From NCBI GenBank assembly GCA_933207985.1, contig OW240924.1, positions 70,798,742 to 70,862,741 on the forward strand: a stretch of DNA of 64,000 bases, written 5' to 3'. The stretch comes from Pelobates cultripes. Its lineage: Eukaryota; Chordata; Amphibia; Anura; Pelobatidae. Positions 21,428 through 31,374 of this stretch are shown in pieces. A program made the translations under genes and the position numbers. The notes under the pieces were generated by a model. That model was not told the DNA's origin. It did not search any database and saw nothing but the letters and a program-made list of their open reading frames with translations. How positions within the stretch are numbered: the stretch's first letter is position 1; each line of letters starts with the position of its first letter.

Positions 21428-22183
21428 CTTGCTGTAGAAGAGTTTTATCTCCTGCTCTGTAGATTGAACTTTAATCACAGGTTATCGTCACAGCAGTAGA
21501 TAAAAAAAAATTCTAAATCAAGCAGAATTTGCAATAAAGGAGTTTATTCCCTGAGCCTACGCAGAGGCCGAACATGGCAATACAGGGCAGTTTCATACAT
21601 CTGCATGTAGGAGCATACAAAATCAGGGTTACTTAAAGGCATCACAGATAATCACATGTAAGTTAGGTATCTATAAAGTAAGAGACATGTAGTGCTGAGC
21701 GATCAGGTAGGGAAGTACGCTGTTGTAATGGAGAGGTATATATGAGCTGTATCATTTTAAACAGCTGTCCAGGGGGGTGATGCAAAAGCAGGGCAAATTA
21801 TGTTGTACACTGCGGTTCCGATATAGGTGATAGCAGGCGTTATGTATCAACGGAACATCCAACCTGCATTTGTGTGGCTAAGGTTTAAGCTAGAACTTTA
21901 TCCTAATAAAGATGCTGTTGACTATACAGTTAGATATCATGCCAGTCTGGATATGTATCATTAACCAAGGTATCAAACACTTTATATTATTAAATTTAAT
22001 TTCCTATTAAAGAACATATAAACCAACTCCCTATGTAAATCAAATAAAACAAAAGACTGATACTTTGATATCACTTTGTTAACAATGAACTCTTTCACTG
22101 AGTTCCTAGATAATTTAAAGCATTACTAAAAATGTACAGAGGTTTAAACATGCCAGATACAAGGAAGAAAGACTAGTCCATAC
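21428..22183. other. Low-repeat sequence, no gene seen
   Basis: No terminal repeats or tandem arrays stand out and no exon could be placed. This is the downstream side of the minus-strand candidate exon at 22184-22263. Confidence 0.35.
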
Positions 22184-22263
22184 CTTTGTTCTGGTTTTAG
22201 ACTTGCTCAGCAAAAATCCAGCAACAGGAGTGATGATGCATCCTCTGATCCACGTGGCTCCAT
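22184..22263 (-). CDS. Candidate internal coding exon, product unrecognised
   Basis: On the minus strand a strong acceptor (ATTCTTCTCCTGTTGTAG) precedes, and a donor (ACAAAG/GTATGG) follows, an 80-base block. Of its three frames only one is open throughout: after two leading bases it encodes 26 residues, GATWIRGCIITPVAGFLLSK followed by SKTRTK. The other two frames are closed by stops. The peptide has a hydrophobic stretch and a basic end, as at a membrane or lipid-facing segment, but I do not recognise the protein. Support is only the splice context and the protein-like composition. No neighbouring exon was identified. Confidence 0.35.
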
Positions 22264-23423
22264 CTACAACAGGAGAAGAATTATAGGATTTAAACCGTAA
22301 TAGGTCACTTGTATAATACAACACCAAACAATTAACTCCAGCAGTCTAAAATCTCAAAAGGGAGAAAATGACATCAAAGCAGGACGAGTAAAGTGCATCT
22401 TAAAGGTTAAGAGGCAAGAAGCCTATAGAAAAGGTCTTATCCTAGAATCCTGTACTACACGAAAATGGCAATGTTATATGTACCATGGTTTTCTCCAATG
22501 ATGCAACAGATCACCTCTGTGCAGTCTGGGTGCCCGAACCATCAGCAAAACTGGCACGTAACACCCCTGACCAGATCCTGCTGCTATTTTATTGACAGCA
22601 TATGAAATAGCAGCCACACAGGGCTGTAACTCCCACTAATCTCAGACAGCTCTCACAGTAGAACCTCCCCATAACCCCTACAATGAAGATTTGCCAACCT
22701 TATGTGAGGTGTAGCTCTGCAGCATCTGGGGACCCACCATTGGCCACCCAGATATAGATTAATGAGATTGCCAGGCTGTCTAGAAGCCTGTGGATCTTTC
22801 AGCTGTGATTGAAATAATCTAAAACAATTCAGTCAACATAATCAATTCAGCTGAGTAAAGTGATTATGGTGCCTGGACCCCCTGATAGCGTCCCGCTGCT
22901 CAGTGTCAAACCAGATTGAAAATGGTTTAACACTGAAGTTCGGTCCATCCACACCTGTAGTCCAGGCCCTCATTGATGCTCAGGTTCATGAATCCACATG
23001 AGTCCAATGAGTGATGGGCGGTATTATTGATCTAAGAGCGTCAGCTGACCGCCTGCAGCATGTCACACCCACCCAACATTGGTAAACAATGTCCATATTA
23101 GCAATACCCTCCAGTGGAGGTGTGGAGCCACTGGCACATGGGGACCCTCATTCAAACCAAACAAGAACTGTTCAATGCTGAAGAATGGAATGGCACCATG
23201 GAACTGCCGATGGTGCCTGAAGTCTTTACAATAAGGGCCTGCCACAACTTGGAGTTGGTACACAAAGTATTTTATGATGCAAGTGACCAGAATTCAGTTG
23301 TACTTAGAAAGGTGTTCAGACAAAACAAGCGATAGCGAAGCATTCTAATTTCTCCATTACTGGGATGTTACAAATCACAGCACTAGGTCCCCTCTTCTAA
23401 AGTTTTCAAACTATTTAGAGCAC
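22264..23423. other. Low-repeat sequence, possible intron
   Basis: Frames near 23063-23335 overlap on opposite strands and lack domains. The patch AGTGATTATGGTGCCTGGAC at 22859-22878 hints at a decayed T2-like end. Nothing else is supported. Confidence 0.35.
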
Positions 23424-23424
23424 C

Positions 23425-23566
23425 CAGGAGTGCCCAAAAGGTAGATCCCCAGATAGTGCAGAACTACAACTCCCATGAGGCATGGCATGCCTCTAGAATG
23501 CCTTTACAATGACAAAGCATCATGTAAGCTGTAGTTTTAAAAACACCTGGGGATCTATGTTTGCCC
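23425..23566. mobile_element. Degenerate hAT-type MITE
   Basis: CAGGAGTGCCCAAAAGGTAG at the left and ACACCTGGGGATCTATGTTTGCCC at the right match the ends of the perfect copy at 23946-24061, but the right terminus has lost its final bases. The interior CTACAACTCCCATGAGGCAT is the shared palindromic core. Confidence 0.65.
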
Positions 23567-23945
23567 ATTTGATGTGAAGGTCAATACATTTTGTAACCTA
23601 CTTAATATAGCTAGAATAGTAAACATTAGTTTGATGTTATGGAAACAGGGCCACCTATAGTAACCCTTTCAAAAAACTGAAAATAATATTGTGATCATCT
23701 TCCAAAAAAGAAATTGGGGATCACGAGCTTTACTGGCTCCAACATTTTAGTGTGAAGACATCATAGCGTAAATCCTTGCAATTGGAAGATCTATGCCACA
23801 AAGGAGGAACGAAATGAACACTAAAAATGTATCCTATATATTTGTCTAGCACTGAAAACTTGACTGGTTCTGTCACCCGCAAGAATAATTGGTATGTGCA
23901 ATACACCACTCACGTCATACACCATGTATTTGCTACAGATTAGAC

Positions 23946-24061
23946 CAGGGGCGCCCAAAAGGTAGATCCCCATGTGCTGTAAATGCATTCTAAAGGCATG
24001 CAAAGCATCATGGGAGTTGTAGTTTTACAACATCTGGGGATCTACCTTCTGGGCACACCTG
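23946..24061. mobile_element. 116-bp hAT-type MITE with perfect target duplication
   Basis: Ends CAGGGGCGCCCAAAAGG and CTTCTGGGCACACCTG are inverted repeats, extended inward by AGATCCCC / GGGGATCT. The flanks GATTAGAC at 23938-23945 and 24062-24069 are an exact 8-bp duplication, diagnostic of hAT-type insertion. The core holds CATCATGGGAGTTGTAG. Confidence 0.92.
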
Positions 24062-24069
24062 GATTAGAC

Positions 24070-25282
24070 CATCAAAAAAGGTTACCAGATCACTTGGAAT
24101 TTTAGACGTAGTAGAGGTTCGGGTATACTTTGATGAAGACATCTAGTACACATATGGAGTAAGACAATCTTTCAGATAAGCTGATTTTTTTTAATTTTTA
24201 TGTGCCATGGTTAAAACTGTCCCCTGGATAGAAATATTGGGATACTGCACTTTATTATCTAAAGTAGTATGATGTTTTGGTATAGCTAAATTTACAATAT
24301 GGGGAATAGGTCTAGTTTCGATATTCTTGTCTAAATGTTTGAAATTGTACTCAAATATCAGTTAGGAATGTTATCTTTAGAGTTATACATAATACAAATT
24401 TACATATACATAGCATTACAGGGAGGGACAGTTCCTCTGAATTGTGACACACCAAGCTTATAAAGGGTTCAACACCCTTGTTTAAATTCACAGTATTCCT
24501 TCATGAGCAATTCTACACTATTTACGTATGAAATCTGTCTCGGGATGGTTTGGAGACTGGGGAGGTGTAAAGGATGACTTCCATTCCAAAGCAAACATTC
24601 TACTACCCTTATAATCTATTCAGTTTGTAGGTTATCCAAAATGTCCTTGTCTAGTTTGTCGAACAGGTTCTGCAATGCTTCACTCAGTTTATTGTTTTAT
24701 TTTACGTTGCTCTTCTGTCTCTACATAGTTGTCAGCATTTGGAAAAGAAAATTCCAGGGATACTTTGTGCCATGCACACAGCTGTACACACATATAGTAG
24801 ATATACATGTACAGTGACACACAGACACGTACTATGACATACACAAACAAAGAAATAAAACAAACATTTTTAGTCACCTTTCTGACCCTGCGGCAGCCAC
24901 AATGGCTGCTCCAGCAGTAGTTCTGCAGAATGCAGACCAGGTAAAGGAATTAACTTTTGCTGGTACAGGAGCTCAAAACATTTGATTGCCCTGACACATT
25001 TGGGGCAGTTGGCAACAATGCCTCTCATTTGTATATTTGTGTGATTCTCCCCATCACATGACCTTGCCACGTGACCTCTCACAGTACAAGTTGAAGCTTT
25101 AGAGGACATTACAGACTCTGTAGAAATTGACTCGGCCAAGTCTTATACAAGGCATTTCTCCTAAAACAAGAATACTGGACAACTACTCTAGTAGGTGGAT
25201 AAACTCTGGCCACAAGAAAGTATAAACTCCCTTTCAGCAAGTTGCAACTTTCTCAGATCTATCAATTTTTTTCAGTGAATGG
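24070..25282. other. Low-repeat sequence, no supported gene
   Basis: An 89-codon minus-strand frame (25139-24870) overlaps a plus-strand ATG at 24902 with a donor-like GTAAAG at 24941. Both are weak and mutually conflicting. No repeats with clear ends are seen. Confidence 0.3.
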
Positions 25283-25745
25283 TTAAAGGGACACTATAGT
25301 TACCCAGATCACTTCATCTCAATGAAGAGGTCTGGGTGCCAGGTCCACCAGGATTTAACCCTTCAGATGTAAGCATAGCAGTTTCAGGCTGTCTTCTTGA
25401 CAGCCACTAGAGGCACTTCTGCGACACTGGATGCGAAAATCGCATCCAGCGTGCAGAACAGCCTTAAGAAAGCATTGAGAAATGCTTTCCTATAGACTGT
25501 TTGAATGTGCGCGCGGCTCTTGTTGTACATGCACATTCCGCTCCACTCAGGAGCAGATGTCAGAGTTGGAGGAGAGGTCACCAGCTCTGGGAGTAGGGAG
25601 CCCGCCGCTGGATTAAAGTAAGTGGCTGAAGGGGTTTTAACCCCTTCAGCGCCAAGGGAGGGGGGCCCTGCGGGTAGGGGGACCTAAGGGTTGTATAGTG
25701 TCAGGAAAACGAGTTTGTTTTCCTGACACTATAGTGATCCTTTAA
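25283..25745 (+). mobile_element. T2-type MITE, third subfamily, complete 463 bp
   Basis: TTAA at 25283-25286 and 25742-25745 bound ends AGGGACACTATAGTTACC and CTATAGTGATCCTT. The left hairpin is CAGATCACTTCATCTC / GAAGAGGTCTGG. The right hairpin is CTATAGTGTCAGGAAAAC and its complement. The Tc1-like element starts 12 bases beyond the right TTAA. Confidence 0.9.
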
Positions 25746-25757
25746 ATGTCATTGCTA

Positions 25758-27317
25758 CAGGGAGTGCAGAATTATTAGGCAAGTTGTATTTTTGAGGATT
25801 AATTTTATTATTGAACAACAACCATGTTCTCAATGAACCCAAAAAACTCATTAATATCAAAGCTGAATATTTTTGGAAGTAGTTTTTAGTTTGTTTTTAG
25901 TTATAGCTATGTTAGGGGGATATCTGTGTGTGCAGGTGACTATTACTGTGCATAATTATTAGGCAACTTAACAAAAAACAAATATATACCCATTTCAATT
26001 ATTTATTATTACCAGTGAAACCAATATAACATCTCAACATTCACAAATATACATTTCTGACATTCAAAAACAAAACAAAAACAAATCAGTGACCAATATA
26101 GCCACCTTTCTTTGCAAGGACACTCAAAAGCCTGCCATCCATGGATTCTGTCAGTGTTTTGATCTGTTCACCATCAACATTGCGTGCAGCAGCAACCACA
26201 GCCTCCCAGACACTGTTCAGAGAGGTGTACTGTTTTCCCTCCTTGTAAATCTCACATTTGATGATGGACCACAGGTTCTCAATGGGGTTCAGATCAGGTG
26301 AACAAGGAGGCCATGTCATTAGATTTTCTTCTTTTATACCCTTTCTTGCCAGCCACGCTGTGGAGTACTTGGACGCGTGTGATGGAGCATTGTCCTGCAT
26401 GAAAATCATGTTTTTCTTGAAGGATGCAGACTTCTTCCTGTACCACTGCTTGAAGAAGGTGTCTTCCAGGAACTGGCAGTAGGACTGGGAGTTGAGCTTG
26501 ACTCCATCCTCAACCCGAAAAGGCCCCACAAGCTCATCTTTGATGATACCAGTCCAAACCAGTACTCCACCTCCACCTTGCTGGCGTCTGAGTCGGACTG
26601 GAGCTCTCTGCCCTTTACCAATCCAGCCACGGGCCCATCCATCTGGCCCATCAAGACTCACTCTCATTTCATCAGTCCATAAAACCTTAGAAAAATCAGT
26701 CTTGAGATATTTCTTGGCCCAGTCTTGACGTTTCAGCTTGTGTGTCTTGTTCAGTGGTGGTCGTCTTTCAGCCTTTCTTACCTTGGCCATGTCTCTGAGT
26801 ATTGCACACCTTGTGCTTTTGGGCACTCAGTGATGTTGCAGCTCTGAAATATGGCCAAACTGGTGGCAAGTGGCATCGTGGCAGCTGCACGCTTGACTTT
26901 TCTCAGTTCATGGGCAGTTATTTTGCCTTGGTTTTTCCACACGCTTCTTGCGACCCTGTTGACTATTTTGAATGAAACGCTTGATTGTTCGATGATCACG
27001 CTTCAGAAGCTTTGCAATTTTAAGAGTGCTGCATCCCTCTGCAAGATATCTCACTATTTTTGACTTTTCTGAGCCTGTCAAGTCCTTCTTTTGGCCCATT
27101 TTGCCAAAGGAAAGGAAGTTGCCTAATAATTATGCACACCTGATATAGGGTGTTGATGTCATTAGACCATACCCCTTCTCATTACAGAGATGCACATCAC
27201 CTAATATGCTTAATTGGTAGTAGGCTTTCGAGCCTATACAGCTTGGAGTAAGACAACATGCATAAAGAGGATGATGTGGTCAAAATACTCATTTGCCTAA
27301 TAATTCTGCACTCCCTG
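25758..27317 (-). mobile_element. Tc1-like (DD37E) transposon, copy 1, non-coding
   Basis: A 1560-bp element starts CAGGGAGTGCAGAATTATTA and ends with its complement. TA dinucleotides flank it at 25756-25757 and 27318-27319, as Tc1/mariner insertion requires. Each side also has an inner repeat, GTGCATAATTATTAGGCAAC, at about 25949-25968 and about 27119-27138, giving the IR/DR layout known from Sleeping Beauty-type elements. It is nearly identical to the copy at 29288-30850 but reversed, and 3 bp shorter because of two coding deletions. Confidence 0.97.
26086..27099 (-). pseudogene. Tc1-like transposase, disrupted by two small deletions
   Basis: Relative to the intact copy, this gene lacks two bases (GC) after the codons for RVEKPR and one base (G) after SCNIT. 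The stretch between these points, about 35 codons covering the second DNA-binding helix-turn-helix, is out of frame. Because the losses total three bases, the register returns for the catalytic domain (246 codons, 26826-26086), which keeps the LWTDE, MQDNAPSHA and PIENLW motifs. A Thr replaces Ala in LVWAGI. It cannot make a full transposase, but the catalytic part is almost unchanged, so inactivation is recent. Confidence 0.95.
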
Positions 27318-27612
27318 TAGTTGGCACCAGTTGGGCTTCACAACATTGAAGCTTGACTTAACCAAAAACAGCCAGTGATTATATTAGCAGCTCTCTCTCA
27401 AAGTCCTGGAAACAGACTCAGACTACCAAAACTTTAGGCCAAGGTCTGATTGATTATTTTTAAGCACTACTAAGCAAGCAGACATTTAGCTATCTTTCCT
27501 TGGTATAGGTTATATTCAGGGCCGGACTGGCCCACCGGGATACCGGGAAATTTCCCGGTGGGCCATCGGCAACTGGGGCCGGGCAGGCAGCTGGCTCACC
27601 TGCGGCCGCAGA

Positions 27613-27803
27613 GGGAGCTCCCTTGGCGGCCGCAGGGGGAGCTGGCTGTTCGGTCTCTGCTCCCCCTCCCCAGCGCACTGCTTACTGAGAACGGGGCCGG
27701 AATATGATGTCATATTCCGGCCCCGGTCTCTTTCTAGCGCGCTGGGGAGGGGGAGCAGAGACAGAACAGCCAGCTCCCCCCTGCGGCCGCCAAGGGAGCT
27801 CCC
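27613..27803. repeat. GC-rich long hairpin inside the hAT-like element
   Basis: The arm at 27613-27676 (GGGAGCTCCCTTGGCGGCCG ... CCCCAGCGC) pairs with 27739-27803. At the centre, 27693-27724 is an almost perfect palindrome around ATATGATGTCATAT flanked by GGGGCCGGA / TCCGGCCCC. Transcribed or single-stranded, it would form a stem of about 65 bp capped by a second stem. Confidence 0.9.
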
Positions 27804-27819
27804 CACAGCCCCAGGTAGA

Positions 27820-28325
27820 CATTGTGTGTGTGAATGTGAGTGTATGTGTGTGTGTGTGTCTGTGTCATTTGTGTGTGTGTGTCTGTCTGTGTCATGGTGT
27901 GTGTGTCTGTGTCATCGTGTGTGTGTGTCTGTCTGTGTCATGGTGTGTGTGTCTCTGACTGTCATGGTGTGTGCGTCTGTCTGTGTCACGGTCTGTCTGT
28001 GTCATAGTGCGTGTGTGTGTCATGGTGTGTGTGTGTGTCTGTGTCATGTAATGTGTGTCTGTCACGATCTCTCTGTGTCGTGGTGTGTGTCTGTGTGTCA
28101 TGGTGTGTGTCTGTGTCATGTGTGTGTCTGTGTCACGGTCTCTGTTATGGTGTGTGTGTGTCTATTTTAAGGTGTGTCTGTCATGGTATGTGTGTCTCTG
28201 TCATGGTGTGTGTGTGTGTGTCTGTCTGTGTCAGGGTGTGTCTGTCTGTCATGGTGTGTCTGTGTTTCTGTCTGTGTCACGGTGTGTGTCTGTCATGGTA
28301 TGTGTGTGTGTGTATGTGTGTTTTT
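27820..28325. repeat. GT-rich microsatellite/minisatellite
   Basis: TGTGTGTGTCTGTGTCATGG-type units repeat with variable GT lengths for about 500 bp. The cysteine/valine-rich frames here (up to 139 codons) are artefacts of the repeat. Confidence 0.92.
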
Positions 28326-28385
28326 ACTCACCTTTTTTTTTTTTCCCATGTCGTGCTGGTCTCCCCACGACTGGCCCTGCCTCTA

Positions 28386-28573
28386 CGGCTGAGATCATCA
28401 AGCTTGATGATCTCAGCCAATCCGCACTGACACAGGAAGCACCTCTAGTGACCGTTTGAGTGTCTGTCACTAGGAAGCAATGTAAACACTGCCTTTTCTC
28501 TAAAAAGTCAGTGTTTTCATTGAAAAGCCTGCAGGGACAGGCTATAGACACCAGAGCCACTACATTAAGCTGT
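28386..28573 (-). mobile_element. Kolobok/T2-type MITE fragment
   Basis: Family interior GATCTCAGCCAATCCGC, GAAGCACCTCTAGTGACC and AATGTAAACACTGCCTTTTC, then ACACCAGAGCCACTACATTAAGC, is the left half of a reversed T2 MITE. Its terminal bases are replaced by a GT array. Confidence 0.75.
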
Positions 28574-28999
28574 GTGTGTGTGCGCGCCTGCTAGTGAGTG
28601 GGCTTGCTTGTGTGTGTGTGTGTGTGTGTGTATGCCTGCTACTGAGTGAGCTTGTGTTTTTATTTTAATGACCTTATGTATATCAGTGAGATTGTCTTTG
28701 AGGCTGTGTATCAATCAACTTGTGTCAGTGAGATTGTCTGTGTCTGCATGTGAGTATGCTTACTGTATAATTAAAATTTTTACTCTGAAAGGACCAATAT
28801 TTTATATTGGAAAAAGATATATATATATATATATATATCAATCATCTGGGATGGCAAGACATAGCCTTACATATTACATGCGACAATATATGGCGCAATG
28901 ACTTATGGGGCTGGCATCGATTTTTTTTCCAGGGCTGCTTTGGAATCCCCAGTCCGGCCCTGGTTATATTTAGAACACGCTTATGGCCGAACTACAAAA

Positions 29000-29287
29000 A
29001 AAATGCAGCGGTGAGCTACTAAATTAATAAGGGAATGGAAAACATTGGTTATGAAGAAAGGTTAGAAAAAGTACATTTGTTTTCTTTTTTAGGAAAAAAA
29101 ATAAAAAAGTAGAGGGGATATGATAGCACTATACAAATATGAACAGGGTCAGCACATACCACTAAGTACTAACCTATTCATTAGCAGGAATATATAACTG
29201 TCACGAGGTCACCATTAAGACTGGAAGAAAGGTGTTTTCACTTACAGCAGAGGAAAGGCTTCTTTACAGTCAAATTAAGGTTAATTA
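29000..29287 (+). mobile_element. CR1-type LINE, 3' fragment
   Basis: Text from GGGAATGGAAAACATTGG and TTATGAAGAAAGGTTAGAAA through GGGGATATGATAGCACTATA, GTCACCATTAAGACTGGAAG and AAAGGCTTCTTTACAGTC follows the end of the CR1 reverse-transcriptase ORF (compare YEERLTNLNLF at 40.3 kb). The Tc1-like copy 2 begins at its right end. The remainder of the LINE does not clearly resume past the transposon. Confidence 0.8.
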
Positions 29288-30850
29288 CAGGGAGTGCAGA
29301 ATTATTAGGCAAATGAGTATTTTGACCACATCATCCTCTTTATGCATGTTGTCTTACTCCAAGCTGTATAGGCTCGAAAGCCTACTACCAATTAAGCATA
29401 TTAGGTGATGTGCATCTCTGTAATGAGAAGGGGTATGGTCTAATGACATCAACACCCTATATCAGGTGTGCATAATTATTAGGCAACTTCCTTTCCTTTG
29501 GCAAAATGGGTCAAAAGAAGGACTTGACAGGCTCAGAAAAGTCAAAAATAGTGAGATATCTTGCAGAGGGATGCAGCACTCTTAAAATTGCAAAGCTTCT
29601 GAAGCGTGATCATCGAACAATCAAGCGTTTCATTCAAAATAGTCAACAGGGTCGCAAGAAGCGTGTGGAAAAACCAAGGCGCAAAATAACTGCCCATGAA
29701 CTGAGAAAAGTCAAGCGTGCAGCTGCCACGATGCCACTTGCCACCAGTTTGGCCATATTTCAGAGCTGCAACATCACTGGAGTGCCCAAAAGCACAAGGT
29801 GTGCAATACTCAGAGACATGGCCAAGGTAAGAAAGGCTGAAAGACGACCACCACTGAACAAGACACACAAGCTGAAACGTCAAGACTGGGCCAAGAAATA
29901 TCTCAAGACTGATTTTTCTAAGGTTTTATGGACTGATGAAATGAGAGTGAGTCTTGATGGGCCAGATGGATGGGCCCGTGGCTGGATTGGTAAAGGGCAG
30001 AGAGCTCCAGTCCGACTCAGACGCCAGCAAGGTGGAGGTGGAGTACTGGTTTGGGCTGGTATCATCAAAGATGAGCTTGTGGGGCCTTTTCGGGTTGAGG
30101 ATGGAGTCAAGCTCAACTCCCAGTCCTACTGCCAGTTCCTGGAAGACACCTTCTTCAAGCAGTGGTACAGGAAGAAGTCTGCATCCTTCAAGAAAAACAT
30201 GATTTTCATGCAGGACAATGCTCCATCACACGCGTCCAAGTACTCCACAGCGTGGCTGGCAAGAAAGGGTATAAAAGAAGAAAATCTAATGACATGGCCT
30301 CCTTGTTCACCTGATCTGAACCCCATTGAGAACCTGTGGTCCATCATCAAATGTGAGATTTACAAGGAGGGAAAACAGTACACCTCTCTGAACAGTGTCT
30401 GGGAGGCTGTGGTTGCTGCTGCACGCAATGTTGATGGTGAACAGATCAAAACACTGACAGAATCCATGGATGGCAGGCTTTTGAGTGTCCTTGCAAAGAA
30501 AGGTGGCTATATTGGTCACTGATTTGTTTTTGTTTTGTTTTTGAATGTCAGAAATGTATATTTGTGAATGTTGAGATGTTATATTGGTTTCACTGGTAAT
30601 AATAAATAATTGAAATGGGTATATATTTGTTTTTTGTTAAGTTGCCTAATAATTATGCACAGTAATAGTCACCTGCACACACAGATATCCCCCTAACATA
30701 GCTAAAACTAAAAACAAACTAAAAACTACTTCCAAAAATATTCAGCTTTGATATTAATGAGTTTTTTGGGTTCATTGAGAACATGGTTGTTGTTCAATAA
30801 TAAAATTAATCCTCAAAAATACAACTTGCCTAATAATTCTGCACTACCTG
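29288..30850 (+). mobile_element. Tc1-like (DD37E) transposon, copy 2, structurally complete
   Basis: This 1563-bp element has TA at 29286-29287 and 30851-30852, outer ends CAGGGAGTGCAGAATTATTA and its complement (one change near the right tip, CTACCTG for CTCCCTG), and inner repeats GTGCATAATTATTAGGCAAC at about 29468-29487 and 30641-30660. It encloses an uninterrupted transposase. The IR/DR ends are about 200 bp each. Only the outer and inner repeat blocks match between the two sides. It is a candidate autonomous element, subject to the effect of the tip mutation. Confidence 0.97.
29506..30522 (+). CDS. Intact Tc1-like DD37E transposase, 338 aa
   Basis: This enzyme would cut and paste its own element at TA sites. 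The start is the ATG in GCAAAATGGGTC, 18 bases past the inner repeat. Residues about 5-45 form the first helix-turn-helix (SEKSKIVRYLAEGCS, LLKRDHRTIKRFIQ) and about 60-110 the second. A basic stretch GRKKRVEKPRRK at 49-60 lies between them. The catalytic triad is D144 (LWTDE), D237 (MQDNAPSHA) and E275 (SPDLNPIENLW), with 37 residues between the second Asp and the Glu, hence DD37E instead of the DD34E of classic Tc1. A glycine-rich box QQGGGG is at 175-179. Length is normal for the family, and no stop or frameshift is seen. The nearly identical copy at 26086-27099 is broken. Expression is not shown by the sequence. Confidence 0.97.
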   Translation: MGQKKDLTGSEKSKIVRYLAEGCSTLKIAKLLKRDHRTIKRFIQNSQQGRKKRVEKPRRKITAHELRKVKRAAATMPLATSLAIFQSCNITGVPKSTRCAILRDMAKVRKAERRPPLNKTHKLKRQDWAKKYLKTDFSKVLWTDEMRVSLDGPDGWARGWIGKGQRAPVRLRRQQGGGGVLVWAGIIKDELVGPFRVEDGVKLNSQSYCQFLEDTFFKQWYRKKSASFKKNMIFMQDNAPSHASKYSTAWLARKGIKEENLMTWPPCSPDLNPIENLWSIIKCEIYKEGKQYTSLNSVWEAVVAAARNVDGEQIKTLTESMDGRLLSVLAKKGGYIGH

Positions 30851-30852
30851 TA

Positions 30853-31374
30853 GTTGGTATGGAAGAAAAAAAAAAATCTTTGGTGGTAAATTTATCAATG
30901 GAAAAATGCAGGTGCAATTCTTGGGCAAATTGCTAAACAAAGGTTAATCACCACGGAAACCAATAGAATGCTTCTCAGCATTGAGCTATTTGTATCCAAA
31001 ATAGAAACTTATTTTTGTACTGGATTTATATGTTGTTGTAGAGTGCTTAGTTACATAAAATAATGGTCATTACGCCATAGGGTACATAATTTGTTACACC
31101 CTCTAATATAATGGAACGGTCACACGAAAAGTTGGAAAATGCCAATACAGACATTCAATGGCTTTCCCAACCCCCAGGTCCTCTCACCATTATGTAGTAT
31201 TGTAGTTTTGTTATTCTCAGGATTTCTCACACCGCACATGATATACATTTACTAAAATTCCACTTCAAGCACAATTGGAATTGCAGTCATTTGTAAAAAA
31301 AAAACAAAAAAAAACCTTTTTATTCACTTAGCTCTTACCAGTGCCAATATCCAGAGATTCTAATGCGCATGCAC
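30853..31374. other. No supported gene
   Basis: AT-rich sequence without clear ends of any element. A short patch near 30940 (ATCACCACGGAAACCAATAG) looks repeat-like but cannot be assigned. Confidence 0.3.

Larger units (their letters stand above)
27517..28962. mobile_element. hAT-like carrier element, 1446 bp, perfect 8-bp duplication
   Basis: Inverted ends CAGGGCCGGACTGG and CCAGTCCGGCCCTG are perfect over 14 bases, and GTTATATT is duplicated at 27509-27516 and 28963-28970. These fit a hAT-type nonautonomous element. The interior holds a large GC-rich hairpin (27613-27803), a GT array (27820-28325), a T2 MITE fragment (28386-28573) and a TA run (28817-28840). No transposase is present. It lies between the two oppositely oriented Tc1-like copies. 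Confidence 0.92.

Noticed and set aside
24902..24940. ATG in a good context followed by 13 codons and a GTAAAG donor (MAAPAVVLQNADQ)
   Set aside because: Too short to weigh, no CpG-rich promoter around it, and a competing minus-strand frame covers the same bases.
27826..28459. Cys/Val-rich frames of 114-139 codons
   Set aside because: They read a GT-rich array; every frame of such an array is long and open.
29506..30522. Idea that the intact transposase is a domesticated host gene
   Set aside because: It sits inside complete terminal repeats with TA flanks and has a near-identical dead twin, so it is an ordinary transposon copy.
27318..30860. Both Tc1-like copies are followed by TAGTTGG, which might suggest target preference or duplication
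   Set aside because: Only the TA is expected for this superfamily; the extra five bases match by chance and diverge right after.
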